Source of the DNA: an uncultured Acetatifactor sp.
GTDB lineage: Bacteria > Bacillota > Clostridia > Lachnospirales > Lachnospiraceae
NCBI GenBank assembly: GCA_910585615.1
Contig: CAJUFO010000028.1
Coordinates: 1-14,868 of the forward strand
Length of the DNA stretch: 14,868 bases
Direction of reading: 5' to 3'
Below the pieces are notes generated by a model. That model was not told the origin of the DNA. It saw only the letters and a program-made list of their open reading frames with translations, and did no database searches. Below, in pieces: positions 5,105 to 13,738 of the stretch. Position 1 is the first letter of the stretch. Every line of letters starts with the position of its first letter. The position numbers and the translations under genes were made by a program.

Positions 5105-6907
5105 ATGAAAAGAACAGAATATCCGAGACCACAATTCGTCCGCAGGGACTGGCTCTGCCTGAACGGGACCTGGGACTTCGCCTTTGACGATGAAGGCCTG
5201 GCCGCCTCCCAGCACTGGGAGCTGGATTCCCATGGGCTGGACGGCAGGATAGAGGTGCCCTTCTGCTTTGAGAGCAGGCTCAGCGGCATCCAGGACACGT
5301 CCATCCATGACCGCGTCTTCTACAAAAGGCGCTTCAGCATACCCGGGGAATGGAGCGGGCGGCGGATACTCCTGCATTTCGAGGCAGTCGACTACGAGTG
5401 CACCGTATATGTGAACGGCGTTCCCTGCGCCCGGCACATCGGAGGGAACGCGGGCTTCTGCGCGGACATCACCGATTTCCTGAGAGGGGAGGGGGAGCAG
5501 TCCCTGGCCGTCTCCGTATACGATCCGGCCAGAGACGAGACCATCCCCCGGGGCAAGCAGTTCTGGGAGGAGAAAAGCGCGGGCATCTGGTACACCAGGA
5601 CTACCGGCATCTGGCAGAGCGTCTGGCTGGAGCCGGTGGACGCCTGCCATATCTCCCATGTGAAGTTCACCCCGGACATCGACCATGATACGGTGACCCT
5701 GGAGGCGGAATTCTCCGCTTACGCGGAGGAGATGTACCTGGAGGCGGACATTTCCTTCCAGGGCGACCCTGTGTGCCGGGACCGCTATCTGGTCAACAAC
5801 CGGAGCGTCTTCTGCCGCAGCATCCATCTGTCCAAGGACCATATATTCTACGGCGCCGCCCATGAGAAGGCGCGCCTGTGGAGCCCGGAGAACCCTGCCC
5901 TTTTCGACATCACCCTGCGCCTGGTCGTGGACGGGCGCACTGTGGACACGGCCGAGAGCTACTTCGGCATGCGCAAGATCCACACCAAGGACGGCATCAC
6001 CTATCTGAACAACCAGCCCTACTACTTCAAGCTGGTGCTGGATCAGGGCTACTGGCGGGACGGCATCCTGACCGCGCCCTCGGACGAGGATTTCGTGGCG
6101 GACATCCGGATGATGAAGGAGATGGGCTTCAACGGCTGCAGGAAGCATCAGAAGGTGGAGGACGCCCGCTTCCTGTACCATGCCGACAGGATGGGCTTTC
6201 TGGTCTGGGGCGAGATGGCCTCCGCCTGCCTGTTCACGGACAAGGGCATCGCCTCCTATGCCAGGGAATGGTTCGAAATACTGCGGCGCGACTACAACCA
6301 CCCCTCCATCGTGGCCTGGGTGCCCTTCAACGAGAGCTGGGCCATCCCCAATGTGGGCTTCTGCAAGCGCCAGCAGGACCAGACCATGGGGATGTACTAT
6401 CTGTTGAAGAGTCTGGACCCCACAAGGCTGGTGGTGAACAACGACGGCTGGGAGATGACGAAGAGCGACATCTGCGCCATCCACAACTACGCCCACGGCT
6501 CCGGCGAGGAGCCCGGAAAGCAGAGCTTCTTCCAGCGCACCATGGCGGAGAAGGACATCCTGCTCTCCTGCACCCATGCCGGGCGCAGCGTCTACGCCCA
6601 GGGCTATTCCTACGGCGGCGAGCCCATCCTCATCACGGAGTGCGGCGGCATCAATTACAACTCCGCGGAGGAGGGGAACTGGGGCTATACTTCGGCTCAG
6701 GACGAGTCGGATTTCCTGCGGCAGTATGAGCATGTCATCGGCAGCATCCTGGCGTCGGACCTGGTCTACGGCTTCTGCTACACCCAGCTCTCCGATGTGG
6801 AGCAGGAGACCAACGGCCTGCTCACCTATGACAGGGTGCCGAAATGCGATCCGGCCAGAATCCGGGAGATCAATTCCAGGTACAGGCACAACATCGTAGT
6901 TCGTTAA
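5105..6907 (+). CDS. glycoside hydrolase family 2 enzyme (beta-galactosidase/beta-glucuronidase type)
   Basis: The 600-residue protein has the GH2 domain order. A jelly-roll sugar-binding domain (about 1-180) has LNGTWDFAFDDE (19-30), VFYKRRFSIP (71-80) and YVNGVPCARHIGGNAGF (102-118). An immunoglobulin-like domain follows (about 181-292), then a TIM barrel (about 293-590). The acid/base is E410 in VPFNESW and the nucleophile is E512 in LITECGG. RKHQKVEDARFLYHADRMGF (346-365) is typical of the barrel. It would hydrolyse a beta-linked sugar in the cytoplasm; no signal peptide is present. I cannot fix the substrate. At 600 residues it lacks the extra C-terminal domains of LacZ. The ATG is the first in frame after a TGA, with only a distant AAAGGA upstream. 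It has no transporter or regulator partner nearby. Confidence 0.93.
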   Translation: MKRTEYPRPQFVRRDWLCLNGTWDFAFDDEGLAASQHWELDSHGLDGRIEVPFCFESRLSGIQDTSIHDRVFYKRRFSIPGEWSGRRILLHFEAVDYECTVYVNGVPCARHIGGNAGFCADITDFLRGEGEQSLAVSVYDPARDETIPRGKQFWEEKSAGIWYTRTTGIWQSVWLEPVDACHISHVKFTPDIDHDTVTLEAEFSAYAEEMYLEADISFQGDPVCRDRYLVNNRSVFCRSIHLSKDHIFYGAAHEKARLWSPENPALFDITLRLVVDGRTVDTAESYFGMRKIHTKDGITYLNNQPYYFKLVLDQGYWRDGILTAPSDEDFVADIRMMKEMGFNGCRKHQKVEDARFLYHADRMGFLVWGEMASACLFTDKGIASYAREWFEILRRDYNHPSIVAWVPFNESWAIPNVGFCKRQQDQTMGMYYLLKSLDPTRLVVNNDGWEMTKSDICAIHNYAHGSGEEPGKQSFFQRTMAEKDILLSCTHAGRSVYAQGYSYGGEPILITECGGINYNSAEEGNWGYTSAQDESDFLRQYEHVIGSILASDLVYGFCYTQLSDVEQETNGLLTYDRVPKCDPARIREINSRYRHNIVVR

Positions 6908-6933
6908 GCGGCTTTCCTGTCTCTCACAAAAAC

Positions 6934-6982
6934 AGTCCGGAACTGCCGGGGGCAACATATGGCCTCCCGGAAGTTCCGGACT
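6934..6982. terminator. strong bidirectional Rho-independent terminator
   Basis: Seventeen-base arms (6934-6950 and 6966-6982) pair with one mismatch around a 15-base loop. The plus-strand stem runs into TTTT for the GH2 gene. The minus-strand stem is followed by GTTTTTG for the damaged frame converging from 7377. The position 27 bases after the GH2 stop fits a shared convergent terminator. Confidence 0.85.
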
Positions 6983-6995
6983 TTTGCAGCTTTCC

Positions 6996-7155
6996 TCAGA
7001 CTTTTTCCGGACCGCCCTTCACAATGAAGCGAACCATATGGCTCCCCGAATATCCGCCAGCGCTCCGCTGCCGCAGGGTTCACATAGGCCGGGAGCCCGG
7101 CATCCCGCTTCACGGATATTTCCAGAGCCTCCTCAGAAAACGGACCAGAACCGGC
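6996..7155 (-). pseudogene. damaged downstream continuation of the small gene at 7156
   Basis: After the TAG at 7156-7158 the same minus-strand frame stays open and reads protein-like sequence, including EEALEISVKRDAGLPAYVNP and AAERWRIFGEPYG. It then runs into the terminator. Switching frame near the end gives VRFIVKGGPEKV and a stop at 6996-6998, before the terminator, which looks like the original end. Together this suggests one gene with an in-frame nonsense codon and a late frameshift, or a separate fragment without a start. I do not recognise the family. Confidence 0.4.
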
Positions 7156-7377
7156 CTACCGCTCGTTGTCCGGCCTACCCGCGTTCATGTCCGTATAGCA
7201 GTCCAAAAGCCCCACCGTCTCGTTGGCGGGACGGCCGTACATGTTGCAGCACTTATGGGAGACTTCCCCGGCGGCGCTCTTCTCCTCGTCCATCTCCACG
7301 CTCATGCGGACTACGCCCATTTGGGTCTCCCTGTCCAGGTGATTCAATATTTCGTCTATCAGTTTCTCATTTTCCAT
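7156..7377 (-). CDS. small unknown protein, 73 residues, possibly the front part of a broken gene
   Basis: The reading frame begins MENEKLIDEILNHLDRET and contains a distinctive HKCCNMYGRPANETVGLLDC segment (41-60) with two adjacent cysteines. It is acidic and has no membrane segment or signal peptide. The ribosome binding site is weak (GAGAGG about 13 bases before the ATG). The TAG stop is followed in the same frame by about 45 more protein-like codons, so the natural product may have been about 120-130 residues. The gene lies between the esterase gene, 158 bases upstream of its start, and the shared terminator. The function is unknown. Confidence 0.5.
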   Translation of the reverse strand: MENEKLIDEILNHLDRETQMGVVRMSVEMDEEKSAAGEVSHKCCNMYGRPANETVGLLDCYTDMNAGRPDNER

Positions 7378-7535
7378 ACATCCATTCTATCCTCTCCCGG
7401 CTGACCGTGATGCTGCATTTGCATTTCTACCCTTGGCAAAAGCTCTCTTTGCCGTGGAAATCCATCATTGCCATCCGCTCCATGCATCCTGTCCGGCCAT
7501 GCTCTGCGGCTTCCCGGGGCCCACAGCCCCTCCCC

Positions 7536-8351
7536 TCACTGCAGATCCACATCCGTCCCCAGCCACCACCGGAGCACGTCCTGGATCTTCTCATCCCAGT
7601 ATTTCCACTGATGGTCTCCAGCGGACTGCTCACAGGTCAGGTCATAGCCCAGGTTCTTCACATGCTCCCAGGCCCTTAAGTTCCCCTGGTACAGGAAGTC
7701 CTCCGTCCCGCACCAGGCGTAGAGCCTGGGCAGCTCCTTCCCTCCCGCCGCAAGCCTCTCCGCCAGCGCAAGCAGATCGTTGTCCGAGCCCTCCAGCGCC
7801 TGGGCCGAGCCGAATATCCCCCGGAAGAGGGCGACCCTGTCCGACTCCTCCACAGCGGCTTCCACGTTCCGTTTAAAATCGTCCACCATATCCAGCGCGC
7901 CGGACAGGGACGCCGCTGCCCCGAAGGTCCCGCCGGCTCCCAGCCCCAGCTTCCACGCCCCGTAGCCGCCCATGGACAGGCCCGCCGCCAGGGTGTCCTC
8001 CCTCTCCGCGGACATCTGGGGGAAGAATTCCCGACAGATTTTCGGCAGCTCCTGGGAGAGGAACGTCCAGTACCTCATGCCATAGGTGGTGTCCGTGTAG
8101 AAGCCCAGATGTGTCGTAGGCATCACCACGGCGATGCCCAGGCTGCTGACATAGCGCTCAATGGACGTCCTCCTCTGCCAGATGGTCTGGTCATCGCTCA
8201 TGCCGTGGAGCAGGTACATGGTCTTGTACTTCCCCTGGGCCGCCCTGCCCTCCATGCCAATCTGCCCCTGGGTCTGCTGGGGCAGAAGCACGTCCATGTT
8301 CATGCTCATGCCCAGCACATCCGAGAAAAAGTCTACATGCAATAAGGCCAT
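7536..8351 (-). CDS. tributyrin-esterase-like alpha/beta hydrolase (esterase D/EstA group)
   Basis: The 271-residue protein has the alpha/beta hydrolase fold of the acetyl-esterase, tributyrin-esterase and S-formylglutathione-hydrolase group. MYLLHG (45-50) begins the oxyanion region, followed by MSDDQTIW. GLSMGGYGAWK (124-134) places the nucleophile at S126. WCGTEDFLYQGN (213-224) gives D218 and GDHQWKYWD (245-253) gives H247. The triad is complete, so an active carboxyl-ester hydrolase, perhaps acting on acylated sugars or short-chain esters, is expected. No signal peptide is present, so the protein should be cytoplasmic. AGGAGG seven bases upstream supports the ATG. Only 20 bases separate it from the stop of the Rpn-family gene, so the two are very likely co-transcribed. 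A functional link to Rpn is not obvious. Confidence 0.92.
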   Translation of the reverse strand: MALLHVDFFSDVLGMSMNMDVLLPQQTQGQIGMEGRAAQGKYKTMYLLHGMSDDQTIWQRRTSIERYVSSLGIAVVMPTTHLGFYTDTTYGMRYWTFLSQELPKICREFFPQMSAEREDTLAAGLSMGGYGAWKLGLGAGGTFGAAASLSGALDMVDDFKRNVEAAVEESDRVALFRGIFGSAQALEGSDNDLLALAERLAAGGKELPRLYAWCGTEDFLYQGNLRAWEHVKNLGYDLTCEQSAGDHQWKYWDEKIQDVLRWWLGTDVDLQ

Positions 8352-8371
8352 TTCGTTCCCTCCTATATCTT

Positions 8372-9403
8372 TTATTTCATGAAAAGATTCTCAAATTCCT
8401 CAACCGTCCGGGAAGCGGACGCCAGCTTCAGCCATCCCCGCAGGATTTCCAGATCCTTCTGGCCCAGAATCTTCTCCCGCAGCGCTTCCGGCACGGCGCC
8501 CACATCCCCCAGCAGATCCAGAATGGCCTCCGCTTTCCCTTCTGCCTTACCTTCCGCCTTGCCTTCCTCGCGTTCCTCCTCGAACATCCTGACTATATTA
8601 TACTTGAACGCCATGTCATCCTCTCCGTTCCCGGCCCAGCTCAGTATTTCCTCAACTACAGCCAACTTATCCCCGCAGACTGACAGCAAAATATACTTCA
8701 CCCAGTTCCGGAACTCCTCCAGCTCCTGCCGCCCCAGGCCTTCCACCCTGCCGTATGCCCGGCGGATGGCCCCCGCCAGTTCCAGCTTCTTCCGGAACTT
8801 GTCGCAGTACATGATATTGTCCAGCACCGTGTTGGTAGACAATATGTACTCTTCCTCCACCTGCGCCAAATCCACCAGATAATATTCCAGATTCAGGATA
8901 TGGTTCCCAAAAATGTCCCCACCCCTCTGGTAATCCCGCAGATTCGTCACAGCCGTCCATCGCTCCTGCCCGTTGTAGAACACAATCGGCACCATGGCAG
9001 GCAGACGGAACCCGGCACGCTCCCTTGTATTCTTATCCGTATCCAGGAAATGCTTCACCAGCGTGTTCACCACGTACACTAATATGCGGAATATCATGGT
9101 ATAATCAACGCTTGATTGCAGTTCCTGCAGAATGAAGACATAGACTTCCTTCCCGTCAGGCATCCCCACTCTATAGAGAAGATCCGCCTCTCTGCCCTCG
9201 TAATCCCTCTCCAGCATCTCCTTGTCGCAGAGGACGAGATCCGATGCCCTAAGCTCCAGCATCCAGTCCGCCCCGATATATTTCTTCAGAAAATGCAGGA
9301 ATTCCTCCGGCCTTGACAGGCTCTTCTTGTACCCTTTGTCGTGGGGCATGCTTACACCGGCATCCACTGGCTTTCCATCCTTCATCTTTTTCGCTTCGTC
9401 CAT
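8372..9403 (-). CDS. Rpn-family (YhgA-like) PD-(D/E)XK nuclease
   Basis: The 343-residue protein matches the YhgA/Rpn recombination-promoting nuclease family. It has HDKGYKKSLSRPEEFLHFLK (21-40), then READLLYRV (71-79) and YVFILQELQSS (88-98), followed by MIFRILVYVVNTL (103-115). D74 and the E94-x-Q96 pair are the expected PD-(D/E)XK active-site residues. The rest is helical, with a GKAEGKAEGKAEA repeat (281-293) common in this family and prone to length change. These proteins cut DNA, raise recombination in E. coli and are often annotated as putative transposases; some are implicated in phage defence. I chose the ATG at 9401-9403, after AAAGGAAAGGTGG. The longer frame to 9481 would start inside a hairpin. 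It heads a two-gene unit with the esterase. Confidence 0.9.
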   Translation of the reverse strand: MDEAKKMKDGKPVDAGVSMPHDKGYKKSLSRPEEFLHFLKKYIGADWMLELRASDLVLCDKEMLERDYEGREADLLYRVGMPDGKEVYVFILQELQSSVDYTMIFRILVYVVNTLVKHFLDTDKNTRERAGFRLPAMVPIVFYNGQERWTAVTNLRDYQRGGDIFGNHILNLEYYLVDLAQVEEEYILSTNTVLDNIMYCDKFRKKLELAGAIRRAYGRVEGLGRQELEEFRNWVKYILLSVCGDKLAVVEEILSWAGNGEDDMAFKYNIVRMFEEEREEGKAEGKAEGKAEAILDLLGDVGAVPEALREKILGQKDLEILRGWLKLASASRTVEEFENLFMK

Positions 9404-9432
9404 AAAGCCACCTTTCCTTTCCCGATGCATCC

Positions 9433-9462
9433 GGCAGGAAAGAGGCGCTTCTCCTTCCTGCC
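9433..9462 (-). promoter_or_regulatory. leader hairpin upstream of the Rpn-family gene
   Basis: GGCAGGAA (9433-9440) and TTCCTGCC (9455-9462) are perfect 8-base arms. An inner GAG/CTC pair after one mismatch leaves a six-base loop. The structure lies about 30 bases before the start codon. On the minus strand the second arm and its flank contain CTTTCC, which could instead pair with GGAAAG in the ribosome binding region. The rest of the gap 9404-9643 holds no recognisable gene. Confidence 0.5.
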
Positions 9463-9643
9463 TTTGGTAGTTGCTTGTCACTTGGGATACAGGCTCCCGC
9501 CCGGCAAGAAGTTCGATACAGTTAGAAAAGACTTACCGTCTTCATGATGGATATAGAATCAGATTTCTTTGCCTACGTCCAGAGTAACACGGCGGGAAAG
9601 GAATTGCAAGATTTTTTTCAACCAGATGTATCCGGCGGATGCG

Positions 9644-11644
9644 TCAGCGATAATACTGCTCCTGGGCATGCCACAGCGCAAAGTACCGCCCTCCGGAATC
9701 CCGCAGCAGCTCCTCATGGCTCCCCTCCTGCACCAGCCGTCCGCCGTCCAGCACCAGTATCCGGCCGCAGAACCTGCAGGAGGACATGCGGTGGGAGATG
9801 AAAATGGCCGTCCTGTTCTCCGAGATATGGTTCAGCTTCTCATAGACCTCATATTCCGCCTGAGGATCCAAGGCGGCCGTGGGCTCATCCAGGATCAGTA
9901 TCGGAGCCTGCCTGTACAGGGCCCTGGCTATGGCGATCTTCTGGGCCTCCCCGCCGGAGATTTCCACCCCCTGCGGATCAAAGTCCTTATAAAGGGAAGT
10001 CTCCAGGTCCATGCCCGCAAGCCGCGCCCCGAAACCGGCCTCCTCCAGCGCAGCCCTGGCCCTCTCCCCGTCATAGATCCTGCTGCCCGCCAGATTCTGC
10101 CCCAGCCCGAAGGAGAACAACTGGAAATCCTGGAACACCACGCCGAACAGCTTCCGGCAGGCTTCCTGGTCCAGCTCCCGGATGTCCTCTCCGTTCACCA
10201 GGATCTCCCCCCGATCCGGCTCATACAGCCCGCATAACAGCTTAATCATAGTGGTCTTGCCGCTGCCGTTCACGCCCACCACCGCCAGCTTCTCCCCGGG
10301 ACGTATGGCAAAGGACAGATTGTCCAGGGCCTTGCTCTCCGTGCCCGGGTATGTAAAGGAGACGCCCCTAAACTCTATCTCCAGGGACTCCGCGACATCT
10401 ACAGGCTCCATGTACCGAGATTCCATGGACTGAGGCTCCGCAGACCGCGACTCCGCAGGTCGAAGCTGAAGCCCCGCCGACCCCGCCGCTCCTTCCGACC
10501 CTACAGAAGAACCGTTTCCCCGACCCTCAGGCTCTTTCTCCGTCAGATTGTCTTTCTCCAGCGAATCCCCTCTCCCCGTCAGGCCGCCCTTCCCTGTCTC
10601 CTTCCCCATCCCTAAGTACTGCAGAATCACCTCCAGCGCCTCCACATTGGAGTTCAGCAGCGTGATCTGCGCCGCAAACGTGGTGAAGCCCGACACGAAC
10701 TGCCCGATTCCCCCCACATACTGTACGATGCTCCCCACCGGGAACAGCCCGGCCAGGGCCCGCATGCCCACGGTCAGATAGATGGACAGGTTCATGGCGA
10801 ATCCCGCCAGAGAGCCCAGCCCACTGTACCTGAATTCAATGCCCTTCAGCCTTTTCATGGGCGTCCTGCCCCTCTCCAAAAGCTGCCCCATCTCACTGCG
10901 GATCAGGTCTCCCTGGCGGTAGAGCCGGATATCCTTCCCGGAATGATAGGTATCGATATAATTTTCCAGATAATAGCTGTAGACCTGGTTGATCGGCACC
11001 AGACCCGCATAGGCCGCAAAGACCTTCTTTGTAGAACGGGAAACCGTATATAAATTGACGCATACATTCCCCAAAATCAACGCCGCCAGCCCCGCCGATG
11101 CCCAGACCGAGCAGAAAAATCCCGTCAGCGCCCCCGCCCCCGGCCCGCACTGCACGAAAATCTCACAGAAGATGGCCACGGCAAAAAGGATGGTGAACAC
11201 GCTGTTGACCAAAGCCTTCACGGGATTCACCAGGTTCCACAGCCCCATGCCGTTCACATTAGCCATCTGCCGGATTCTCTCCCGCAGCGCCTGGACTTCA
11301 TAGCTCTCCACCTCCCGGTAGGACAGCTCCATCATCTTGCTGTCCAGCCTCCAGTCATATTGCTGGAAGAGCACGTTCTGCTTCACGTTCACCAGCCTCT
11401 CCATCCAGGCCCCCAGCCCCCCGCAGACCAGGTTCAGCACCGCCATGAGGAGCACGCCCTCCAGCAGGCGGGCCATATCCCACCCCGCCAGCAGCCCGTT
11501 CACCAGCGCCGCGGACAGATAGATATTGATGAATGGCGACAGCGCCGTCATGCAGGCCTGCAGCACGCAGCACGGCAGGAAACCGGGGGCCAGCCCCTCG
11601 ATGAGCCTGATTCCGCCTGCAATCACCTTAAGATTCTTCCTCAT
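9644..11644 (-). CDS. ABC transporter ATP-binding/permease protein (second gene of pair)
   Basis: The 666-residue half-transporter fuses a six-helix exporter membrane domain (about 1-340) to an ATPase domain (about 420-660). The ATPase has Walker A GVNGSGKTT (457-465), Q-loop VVFQD with Q505, signature ISGGEAQK (562-569), Walker B ILILDE with catalytic E587, and H618 in ISHR. All residues for ATP hydrolysis are present. The linker (about 347-416) is unusually long, rich in Gly, Glu and Ser, and includes four imperfect five-residue repeats. The ATG at 11642-11644 is preceded by AGGAGG; the frame to 11701 lacks such a site. It follows the other ABC gene by 84 bases, so the two probably form a heterodimeric exporter in the membrane. 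The cargo (peptide, lipid or drug) cannot be read from the sequence. Confidence 0.93.
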   Translation of the reverse strand: MRKNLKVIAGGIRLIEGLAPGFLPCCVLQACMTALSPFINIYLSAALVNGLLAGWDMARLLEGVLLMAVLNLVCGGLGAWMERLVNVKQNVLFQQYDWRLDSKMMELSYREVESYEVQALRERIRQMANVNGMGLWNLVNPVKALVNSVFTILFAVAIFCEIFVQCGPGAGALTGFFCSVWASAGLAALILGNVCVNLYTVSRSTKKVFAAYAGLVPINQVYSYYLENYIDTYHSGKDIRLYRQGDLIRSEMGQLLERGRTPMKRLKGIEFRYSGLGSLAGFAMNLSIYLTVGMRALAGLFPVGSIVQYVGGIGQFVSGFTTFAAQITLLNSNVEALEVILQYLGMGKETGKGGLTGRGDSLEKDNLTEKEPEGRGNGSSVGSEGAAGSAGLQLRPAESRSAEPQSMESRYMEPVDVAESLEIEFRGVSFTYPGTESKALDNLSFAIRPGEKLAVVGVNGSGKTTMIKLLCGLYEPDRGEILVNGEDIRELDQEACRKLFGVVFQDFQLFSFGLGQNLAGSRIYDGERARAALEEAGFGARLAGMDLETSLYKDFDPQGVEISGGEAQKIAIARALYRQAPILILDEPTAALDPQAEYEVYEKLNHISENRTAIFISHRMSSCRFCGRILVLDGGRLVQEGSHEELLRDSGGRYFALWHAQEQYYR
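10407..10466 (-). repeat. four 15-bp tandem repeats inside the ABC linker
   Basis: Four adjacent 15-base units start at 10407, 10422, 10437 and 10452. All begin TCC on the plus strand, and they fall into two pairs (TCCATG and TCCGCA types). In the protein they give a five-residue periodicity of RPAES, RSAEP, QSMES and RYMEP. They lie between the membrane and ATPase domains and keep the frame. Confidence 0.75.
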
Positions 11645-11728
11645 GCCGTCTCCTCCTGTCCTGCCCCCAAAGGCCTGTGTCCTGTCTTCCCGGATTCCCA
11701 CAGCTTCCCCCGTAAGATCGTCCCTTCC

Positions 11729-13534
11729 TCATATGCGCTCCGCCTCCCCTTCCTGCCCGTAATACCGGCTCTGCACCCGGAACATGGCGGCGTACTTCCC
11801 GTCCAGCGCCATGAGCTGTTCGTGGCTCCCCCGCTCCGCGATCCTTCCCTCCTCCAGTACCAGGATGGTGTCGCAGAACCGGGTGCTGGCCAGCCTGTGG
11901 GAGATGAAGACCGATGTCCGCCCTGCAGTGAGCTCGCTGTATTTCCGGTAGATCTCGCTCTCCGCAATCGGATCCAAAGCCGCGGTGGGTTCGTCCAGCA
12001 CCACGATCCGGCCGTCCTTGTACAGGGCCCTGGCCAGCGCCAGCTTCTGCTTCTCCCCGCCGGACAGCTCGATGCCCTTCTCCTGGACCCCCTTCAGCAG
12101 CAGCGTGTCCTCCTTCTCCGGCAGGCTCTCCACCTTGGCCCCGAACCCGCTTAAATCAAGGGCCCGGTCCAGCCTGCCCCGGTCTATTCGCAAGTCCTGG
12201 GCCAGGGCGATGTTCCTGGCGATGGTGGTGGGACAGAGATAGATGTCCTGGAACACCACCGAGTACAGGCCGAAATATTGGTCAATGTTGAAGTCCCGGA
12301 TGTCTGTGCCATCCACCAGGATGCTGCCCCGGGTAGGCGCGTAGAGGCCGCACAGGAGCTTGACCAGCGTGGTCTTCCCCGCCCCGTTGGCCCCCACGAT
12401 GGCCACCTTCTCCCCCTTCTTTATGGTAAAATCCAAATCGTTTATGGTATCCTGCCCGGCTCCGGGATAGCGAAAGCCCACATGGCGGAACCGGATCTCG
12501 CAGGTCCCCTCAGGAAGAGGCGCTCCCTGCCCATGGTTGAAGAGATCCTCCATCTCCAGGAACTGCCGGACATCCTCCGCGGTGTAGCTGGAAGCCTTCA
12601 TGGCCACCAGGCTGTTCATCATGGTGAATATCCATACGGAATATTGGGTGATGATGGTGAAATAAAAGATGAAATCCGAGATCTCCATCTGCCCCCCAAA
12701 GAGCCGCCAGATCAGCATCCCGTAGGCCAGGACGTCCCGGCAAAAGGCCAGGAGCAGGCATGCCAGGCTGACGCCCAGGCGCTTCCCCTCCTCCTTCCGA
12801 TACCAGTATGTCCTATCGTCTAAGAATTCCCGGTACAGCGCATGGAACCAGGATGCCAGGGAGAAGAGCCGGATGTCCTTGGCCGCACGGTAGTCCCCGG
12901 CCCTGCTGCCCAGATACCCCAGATGCCTGTCGTGCTCCGCCCAGCGGCTCCGGTTGCGGTACTGCCATCCGGAGAAGAGCTGCCCCGCCAGGAAGTCCGC
13001 CACCCCCAGGACGAAGAGCAACGCCACCGCCCAGGGCATGAATTCCCATAAAAGGACGGAGTAGAGCGCCAGCCCCAAGACCGAGGAAAGGATATCCACC
13101 ATCTGGGCAAAGAGCTGCTCCGCGCCGGATTTGTCGGAATACACGGCCTCCTTCGCCTTCTGGGCCAGCAGCTGGCCGCCCGGATCCTCCACATTCTGGT
13201 AGTCCGCGTCCATGTTCTTGTCCGCGATGCGCCCCAGATACCCCAGGCGGACGAACACGGCATCGTACTTCAGCTTGGCCCCCACATAATTGTCCGCCAG
13301 GTTCAGCAGCAGGAGCGCCCCGCTGTAGGACAGGATATACCACAGCAGGGATGCCTCCTCTGTCTGCCCGGGGATTAGGGATGTCATATATTTCGTCAGA
13401 TAGGAACCCAGCAGCGGAATCAGGATGTGAATCGGAACCCGGGCCGCCGCCGCAAGCAGCATGCCCTTGTCCAATAGAAAGGATTGCCTGATCAAGAACC
13501 AGATATTGCCCATTACCGTATGCTTCTTCTCCAT
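11729..13534 (-). CDS. ABC transporter ATP-binding/permease protein (first gene of pair)
   Basis: The 601-residue half-transporter has an exporter membrane domain with about six hydrophobic segments (about 15-320) and a complete ATPase domain (about 345-590). It has Walker A GANGAGKTT (381-389), Q429 in VVFQD, signature LSGGEKQK (490-497), Walker B IVVLDE with E515, and H546 in ISHR. Both it and its partner share the SHR..S.RFC segment after the switch His, seen in a Clostridia group often placed beside peptide or bacteriocin genes. No precursor peptide is visible here. I chose the ATG at 13532-13534, after GGCGGAGG, though that site is very close; the ATG at 13511-13513 is an alternative. 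The longer frame to 13750 would start within a Pro- and Arg-rich run that does not look like protein. Confidence 0.92.
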   Translation of the reverse strand: MEKKHTVMGNIWFLIRQSFLLDKGMLLAAAARVPIHILIPLLGSYLTKYMTSLIPGQTEEASLLWYILSYSGALLLLNLADNYVGAKLKYDAVFVRLGYLGRIADKNMDADYQNVEDPGGQLLAQKAKEAVYSDKSGAEQLFAQMVDILSSVLGLALYSVLLWEFMPWAVALLFVLGVADFLAGQLFSGWQYRNRSRWAEHDRHLGYLGSRAGDYRAAKDIRLFSLASWFHALYREFLDDRTYWYRKEEGKRLGVSLACLLLAFCRDVLAYGMLIWRLFGGQMEISDFIFYFTIITQYSVWIFTMMNSLVAMKASSYTAEDVRQFLEMEDLFNHGQGAPLPEGTCEIRFRHVGFRYPGAGQDTINDLDFTIKKGEKVAIVGANGAGKTTLVKLLCGLYAPTRGSILVDGTDIRDFNIDQYFGLYSVVFQDIYLCPTTIARNIALAQDLRIDRGRLDRALDLSGFGAKVESLPEKEDTLLLKGVQEKGIELSGGEKQKLALARALYKDGRIVVLDEPTAALDPIAESEIYRKYSELTAGRTSVFISHRLASTRFCDTILVLEEGRIAERGSHEQLMALDGKYAAMFRVQSRYYGQEGEAERI

Positions 13535-13698
13535 GTCCTCCGCCCCCGTGCGCTCGTAAAATCGTAAGCCTGAGACCAGATTAGCGCAGATGCCCGCCGG
13601 GGTCAATATGGCAGGCGCAAGTGGTAGGGATGGGAGGCTCAGAGGTAAAACTGACGCCCTATGCGGTCTTCGCCTCCTGCAGGGGAGATAAGGAAATA

Positions 13699-13728
13699 CC
13701 GTTGCCTGGACGTTTATCCATGCAACGG
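13699..13728. promoter_or_regulatory. 11-8-11 palindrome upstream of the ABC pair
   Basis: The arms at 13699-13709 and 13718-13728 pair at 10 of 11 positions (CCGTTGC and TGG halves) around an eight-base spacer. The palindrome lies about 165 bases upstream of the first ABC gene. No T-run follows on the minus strand, so an operator or a structured leader is likelier than a terminator. Confidence 0.5.
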
Positions 13729-13738
13729 CATTTGAGTG

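Noticed and set aside
4985..6958. 657-codon open frame on the minus strand opposite the GH2 gene
   Set aside because: It lies wholly antisense to a clear GH2 enzyme, has a composition set by the GC-rich codon pattern of that gene (long runs of Val, Ala, His and Pro) and shows no recognisable domain.
8550..8575. 12-base repeat in the Rpn gene as a possible minisatellite
   Set aside because: It encodes the GKAEGKAEGKAE helix commonly seen in this family, so it is expected protein sequence.
9544..9640. Plus-strand start of a protein-like frame (MMDIESDFFAYVQSNTAGKE)
   Set aside because: There is no ribosome binding site, and the frame runs straight into antisense of the ABC gene. A tiny remnant is possible but not supportable.
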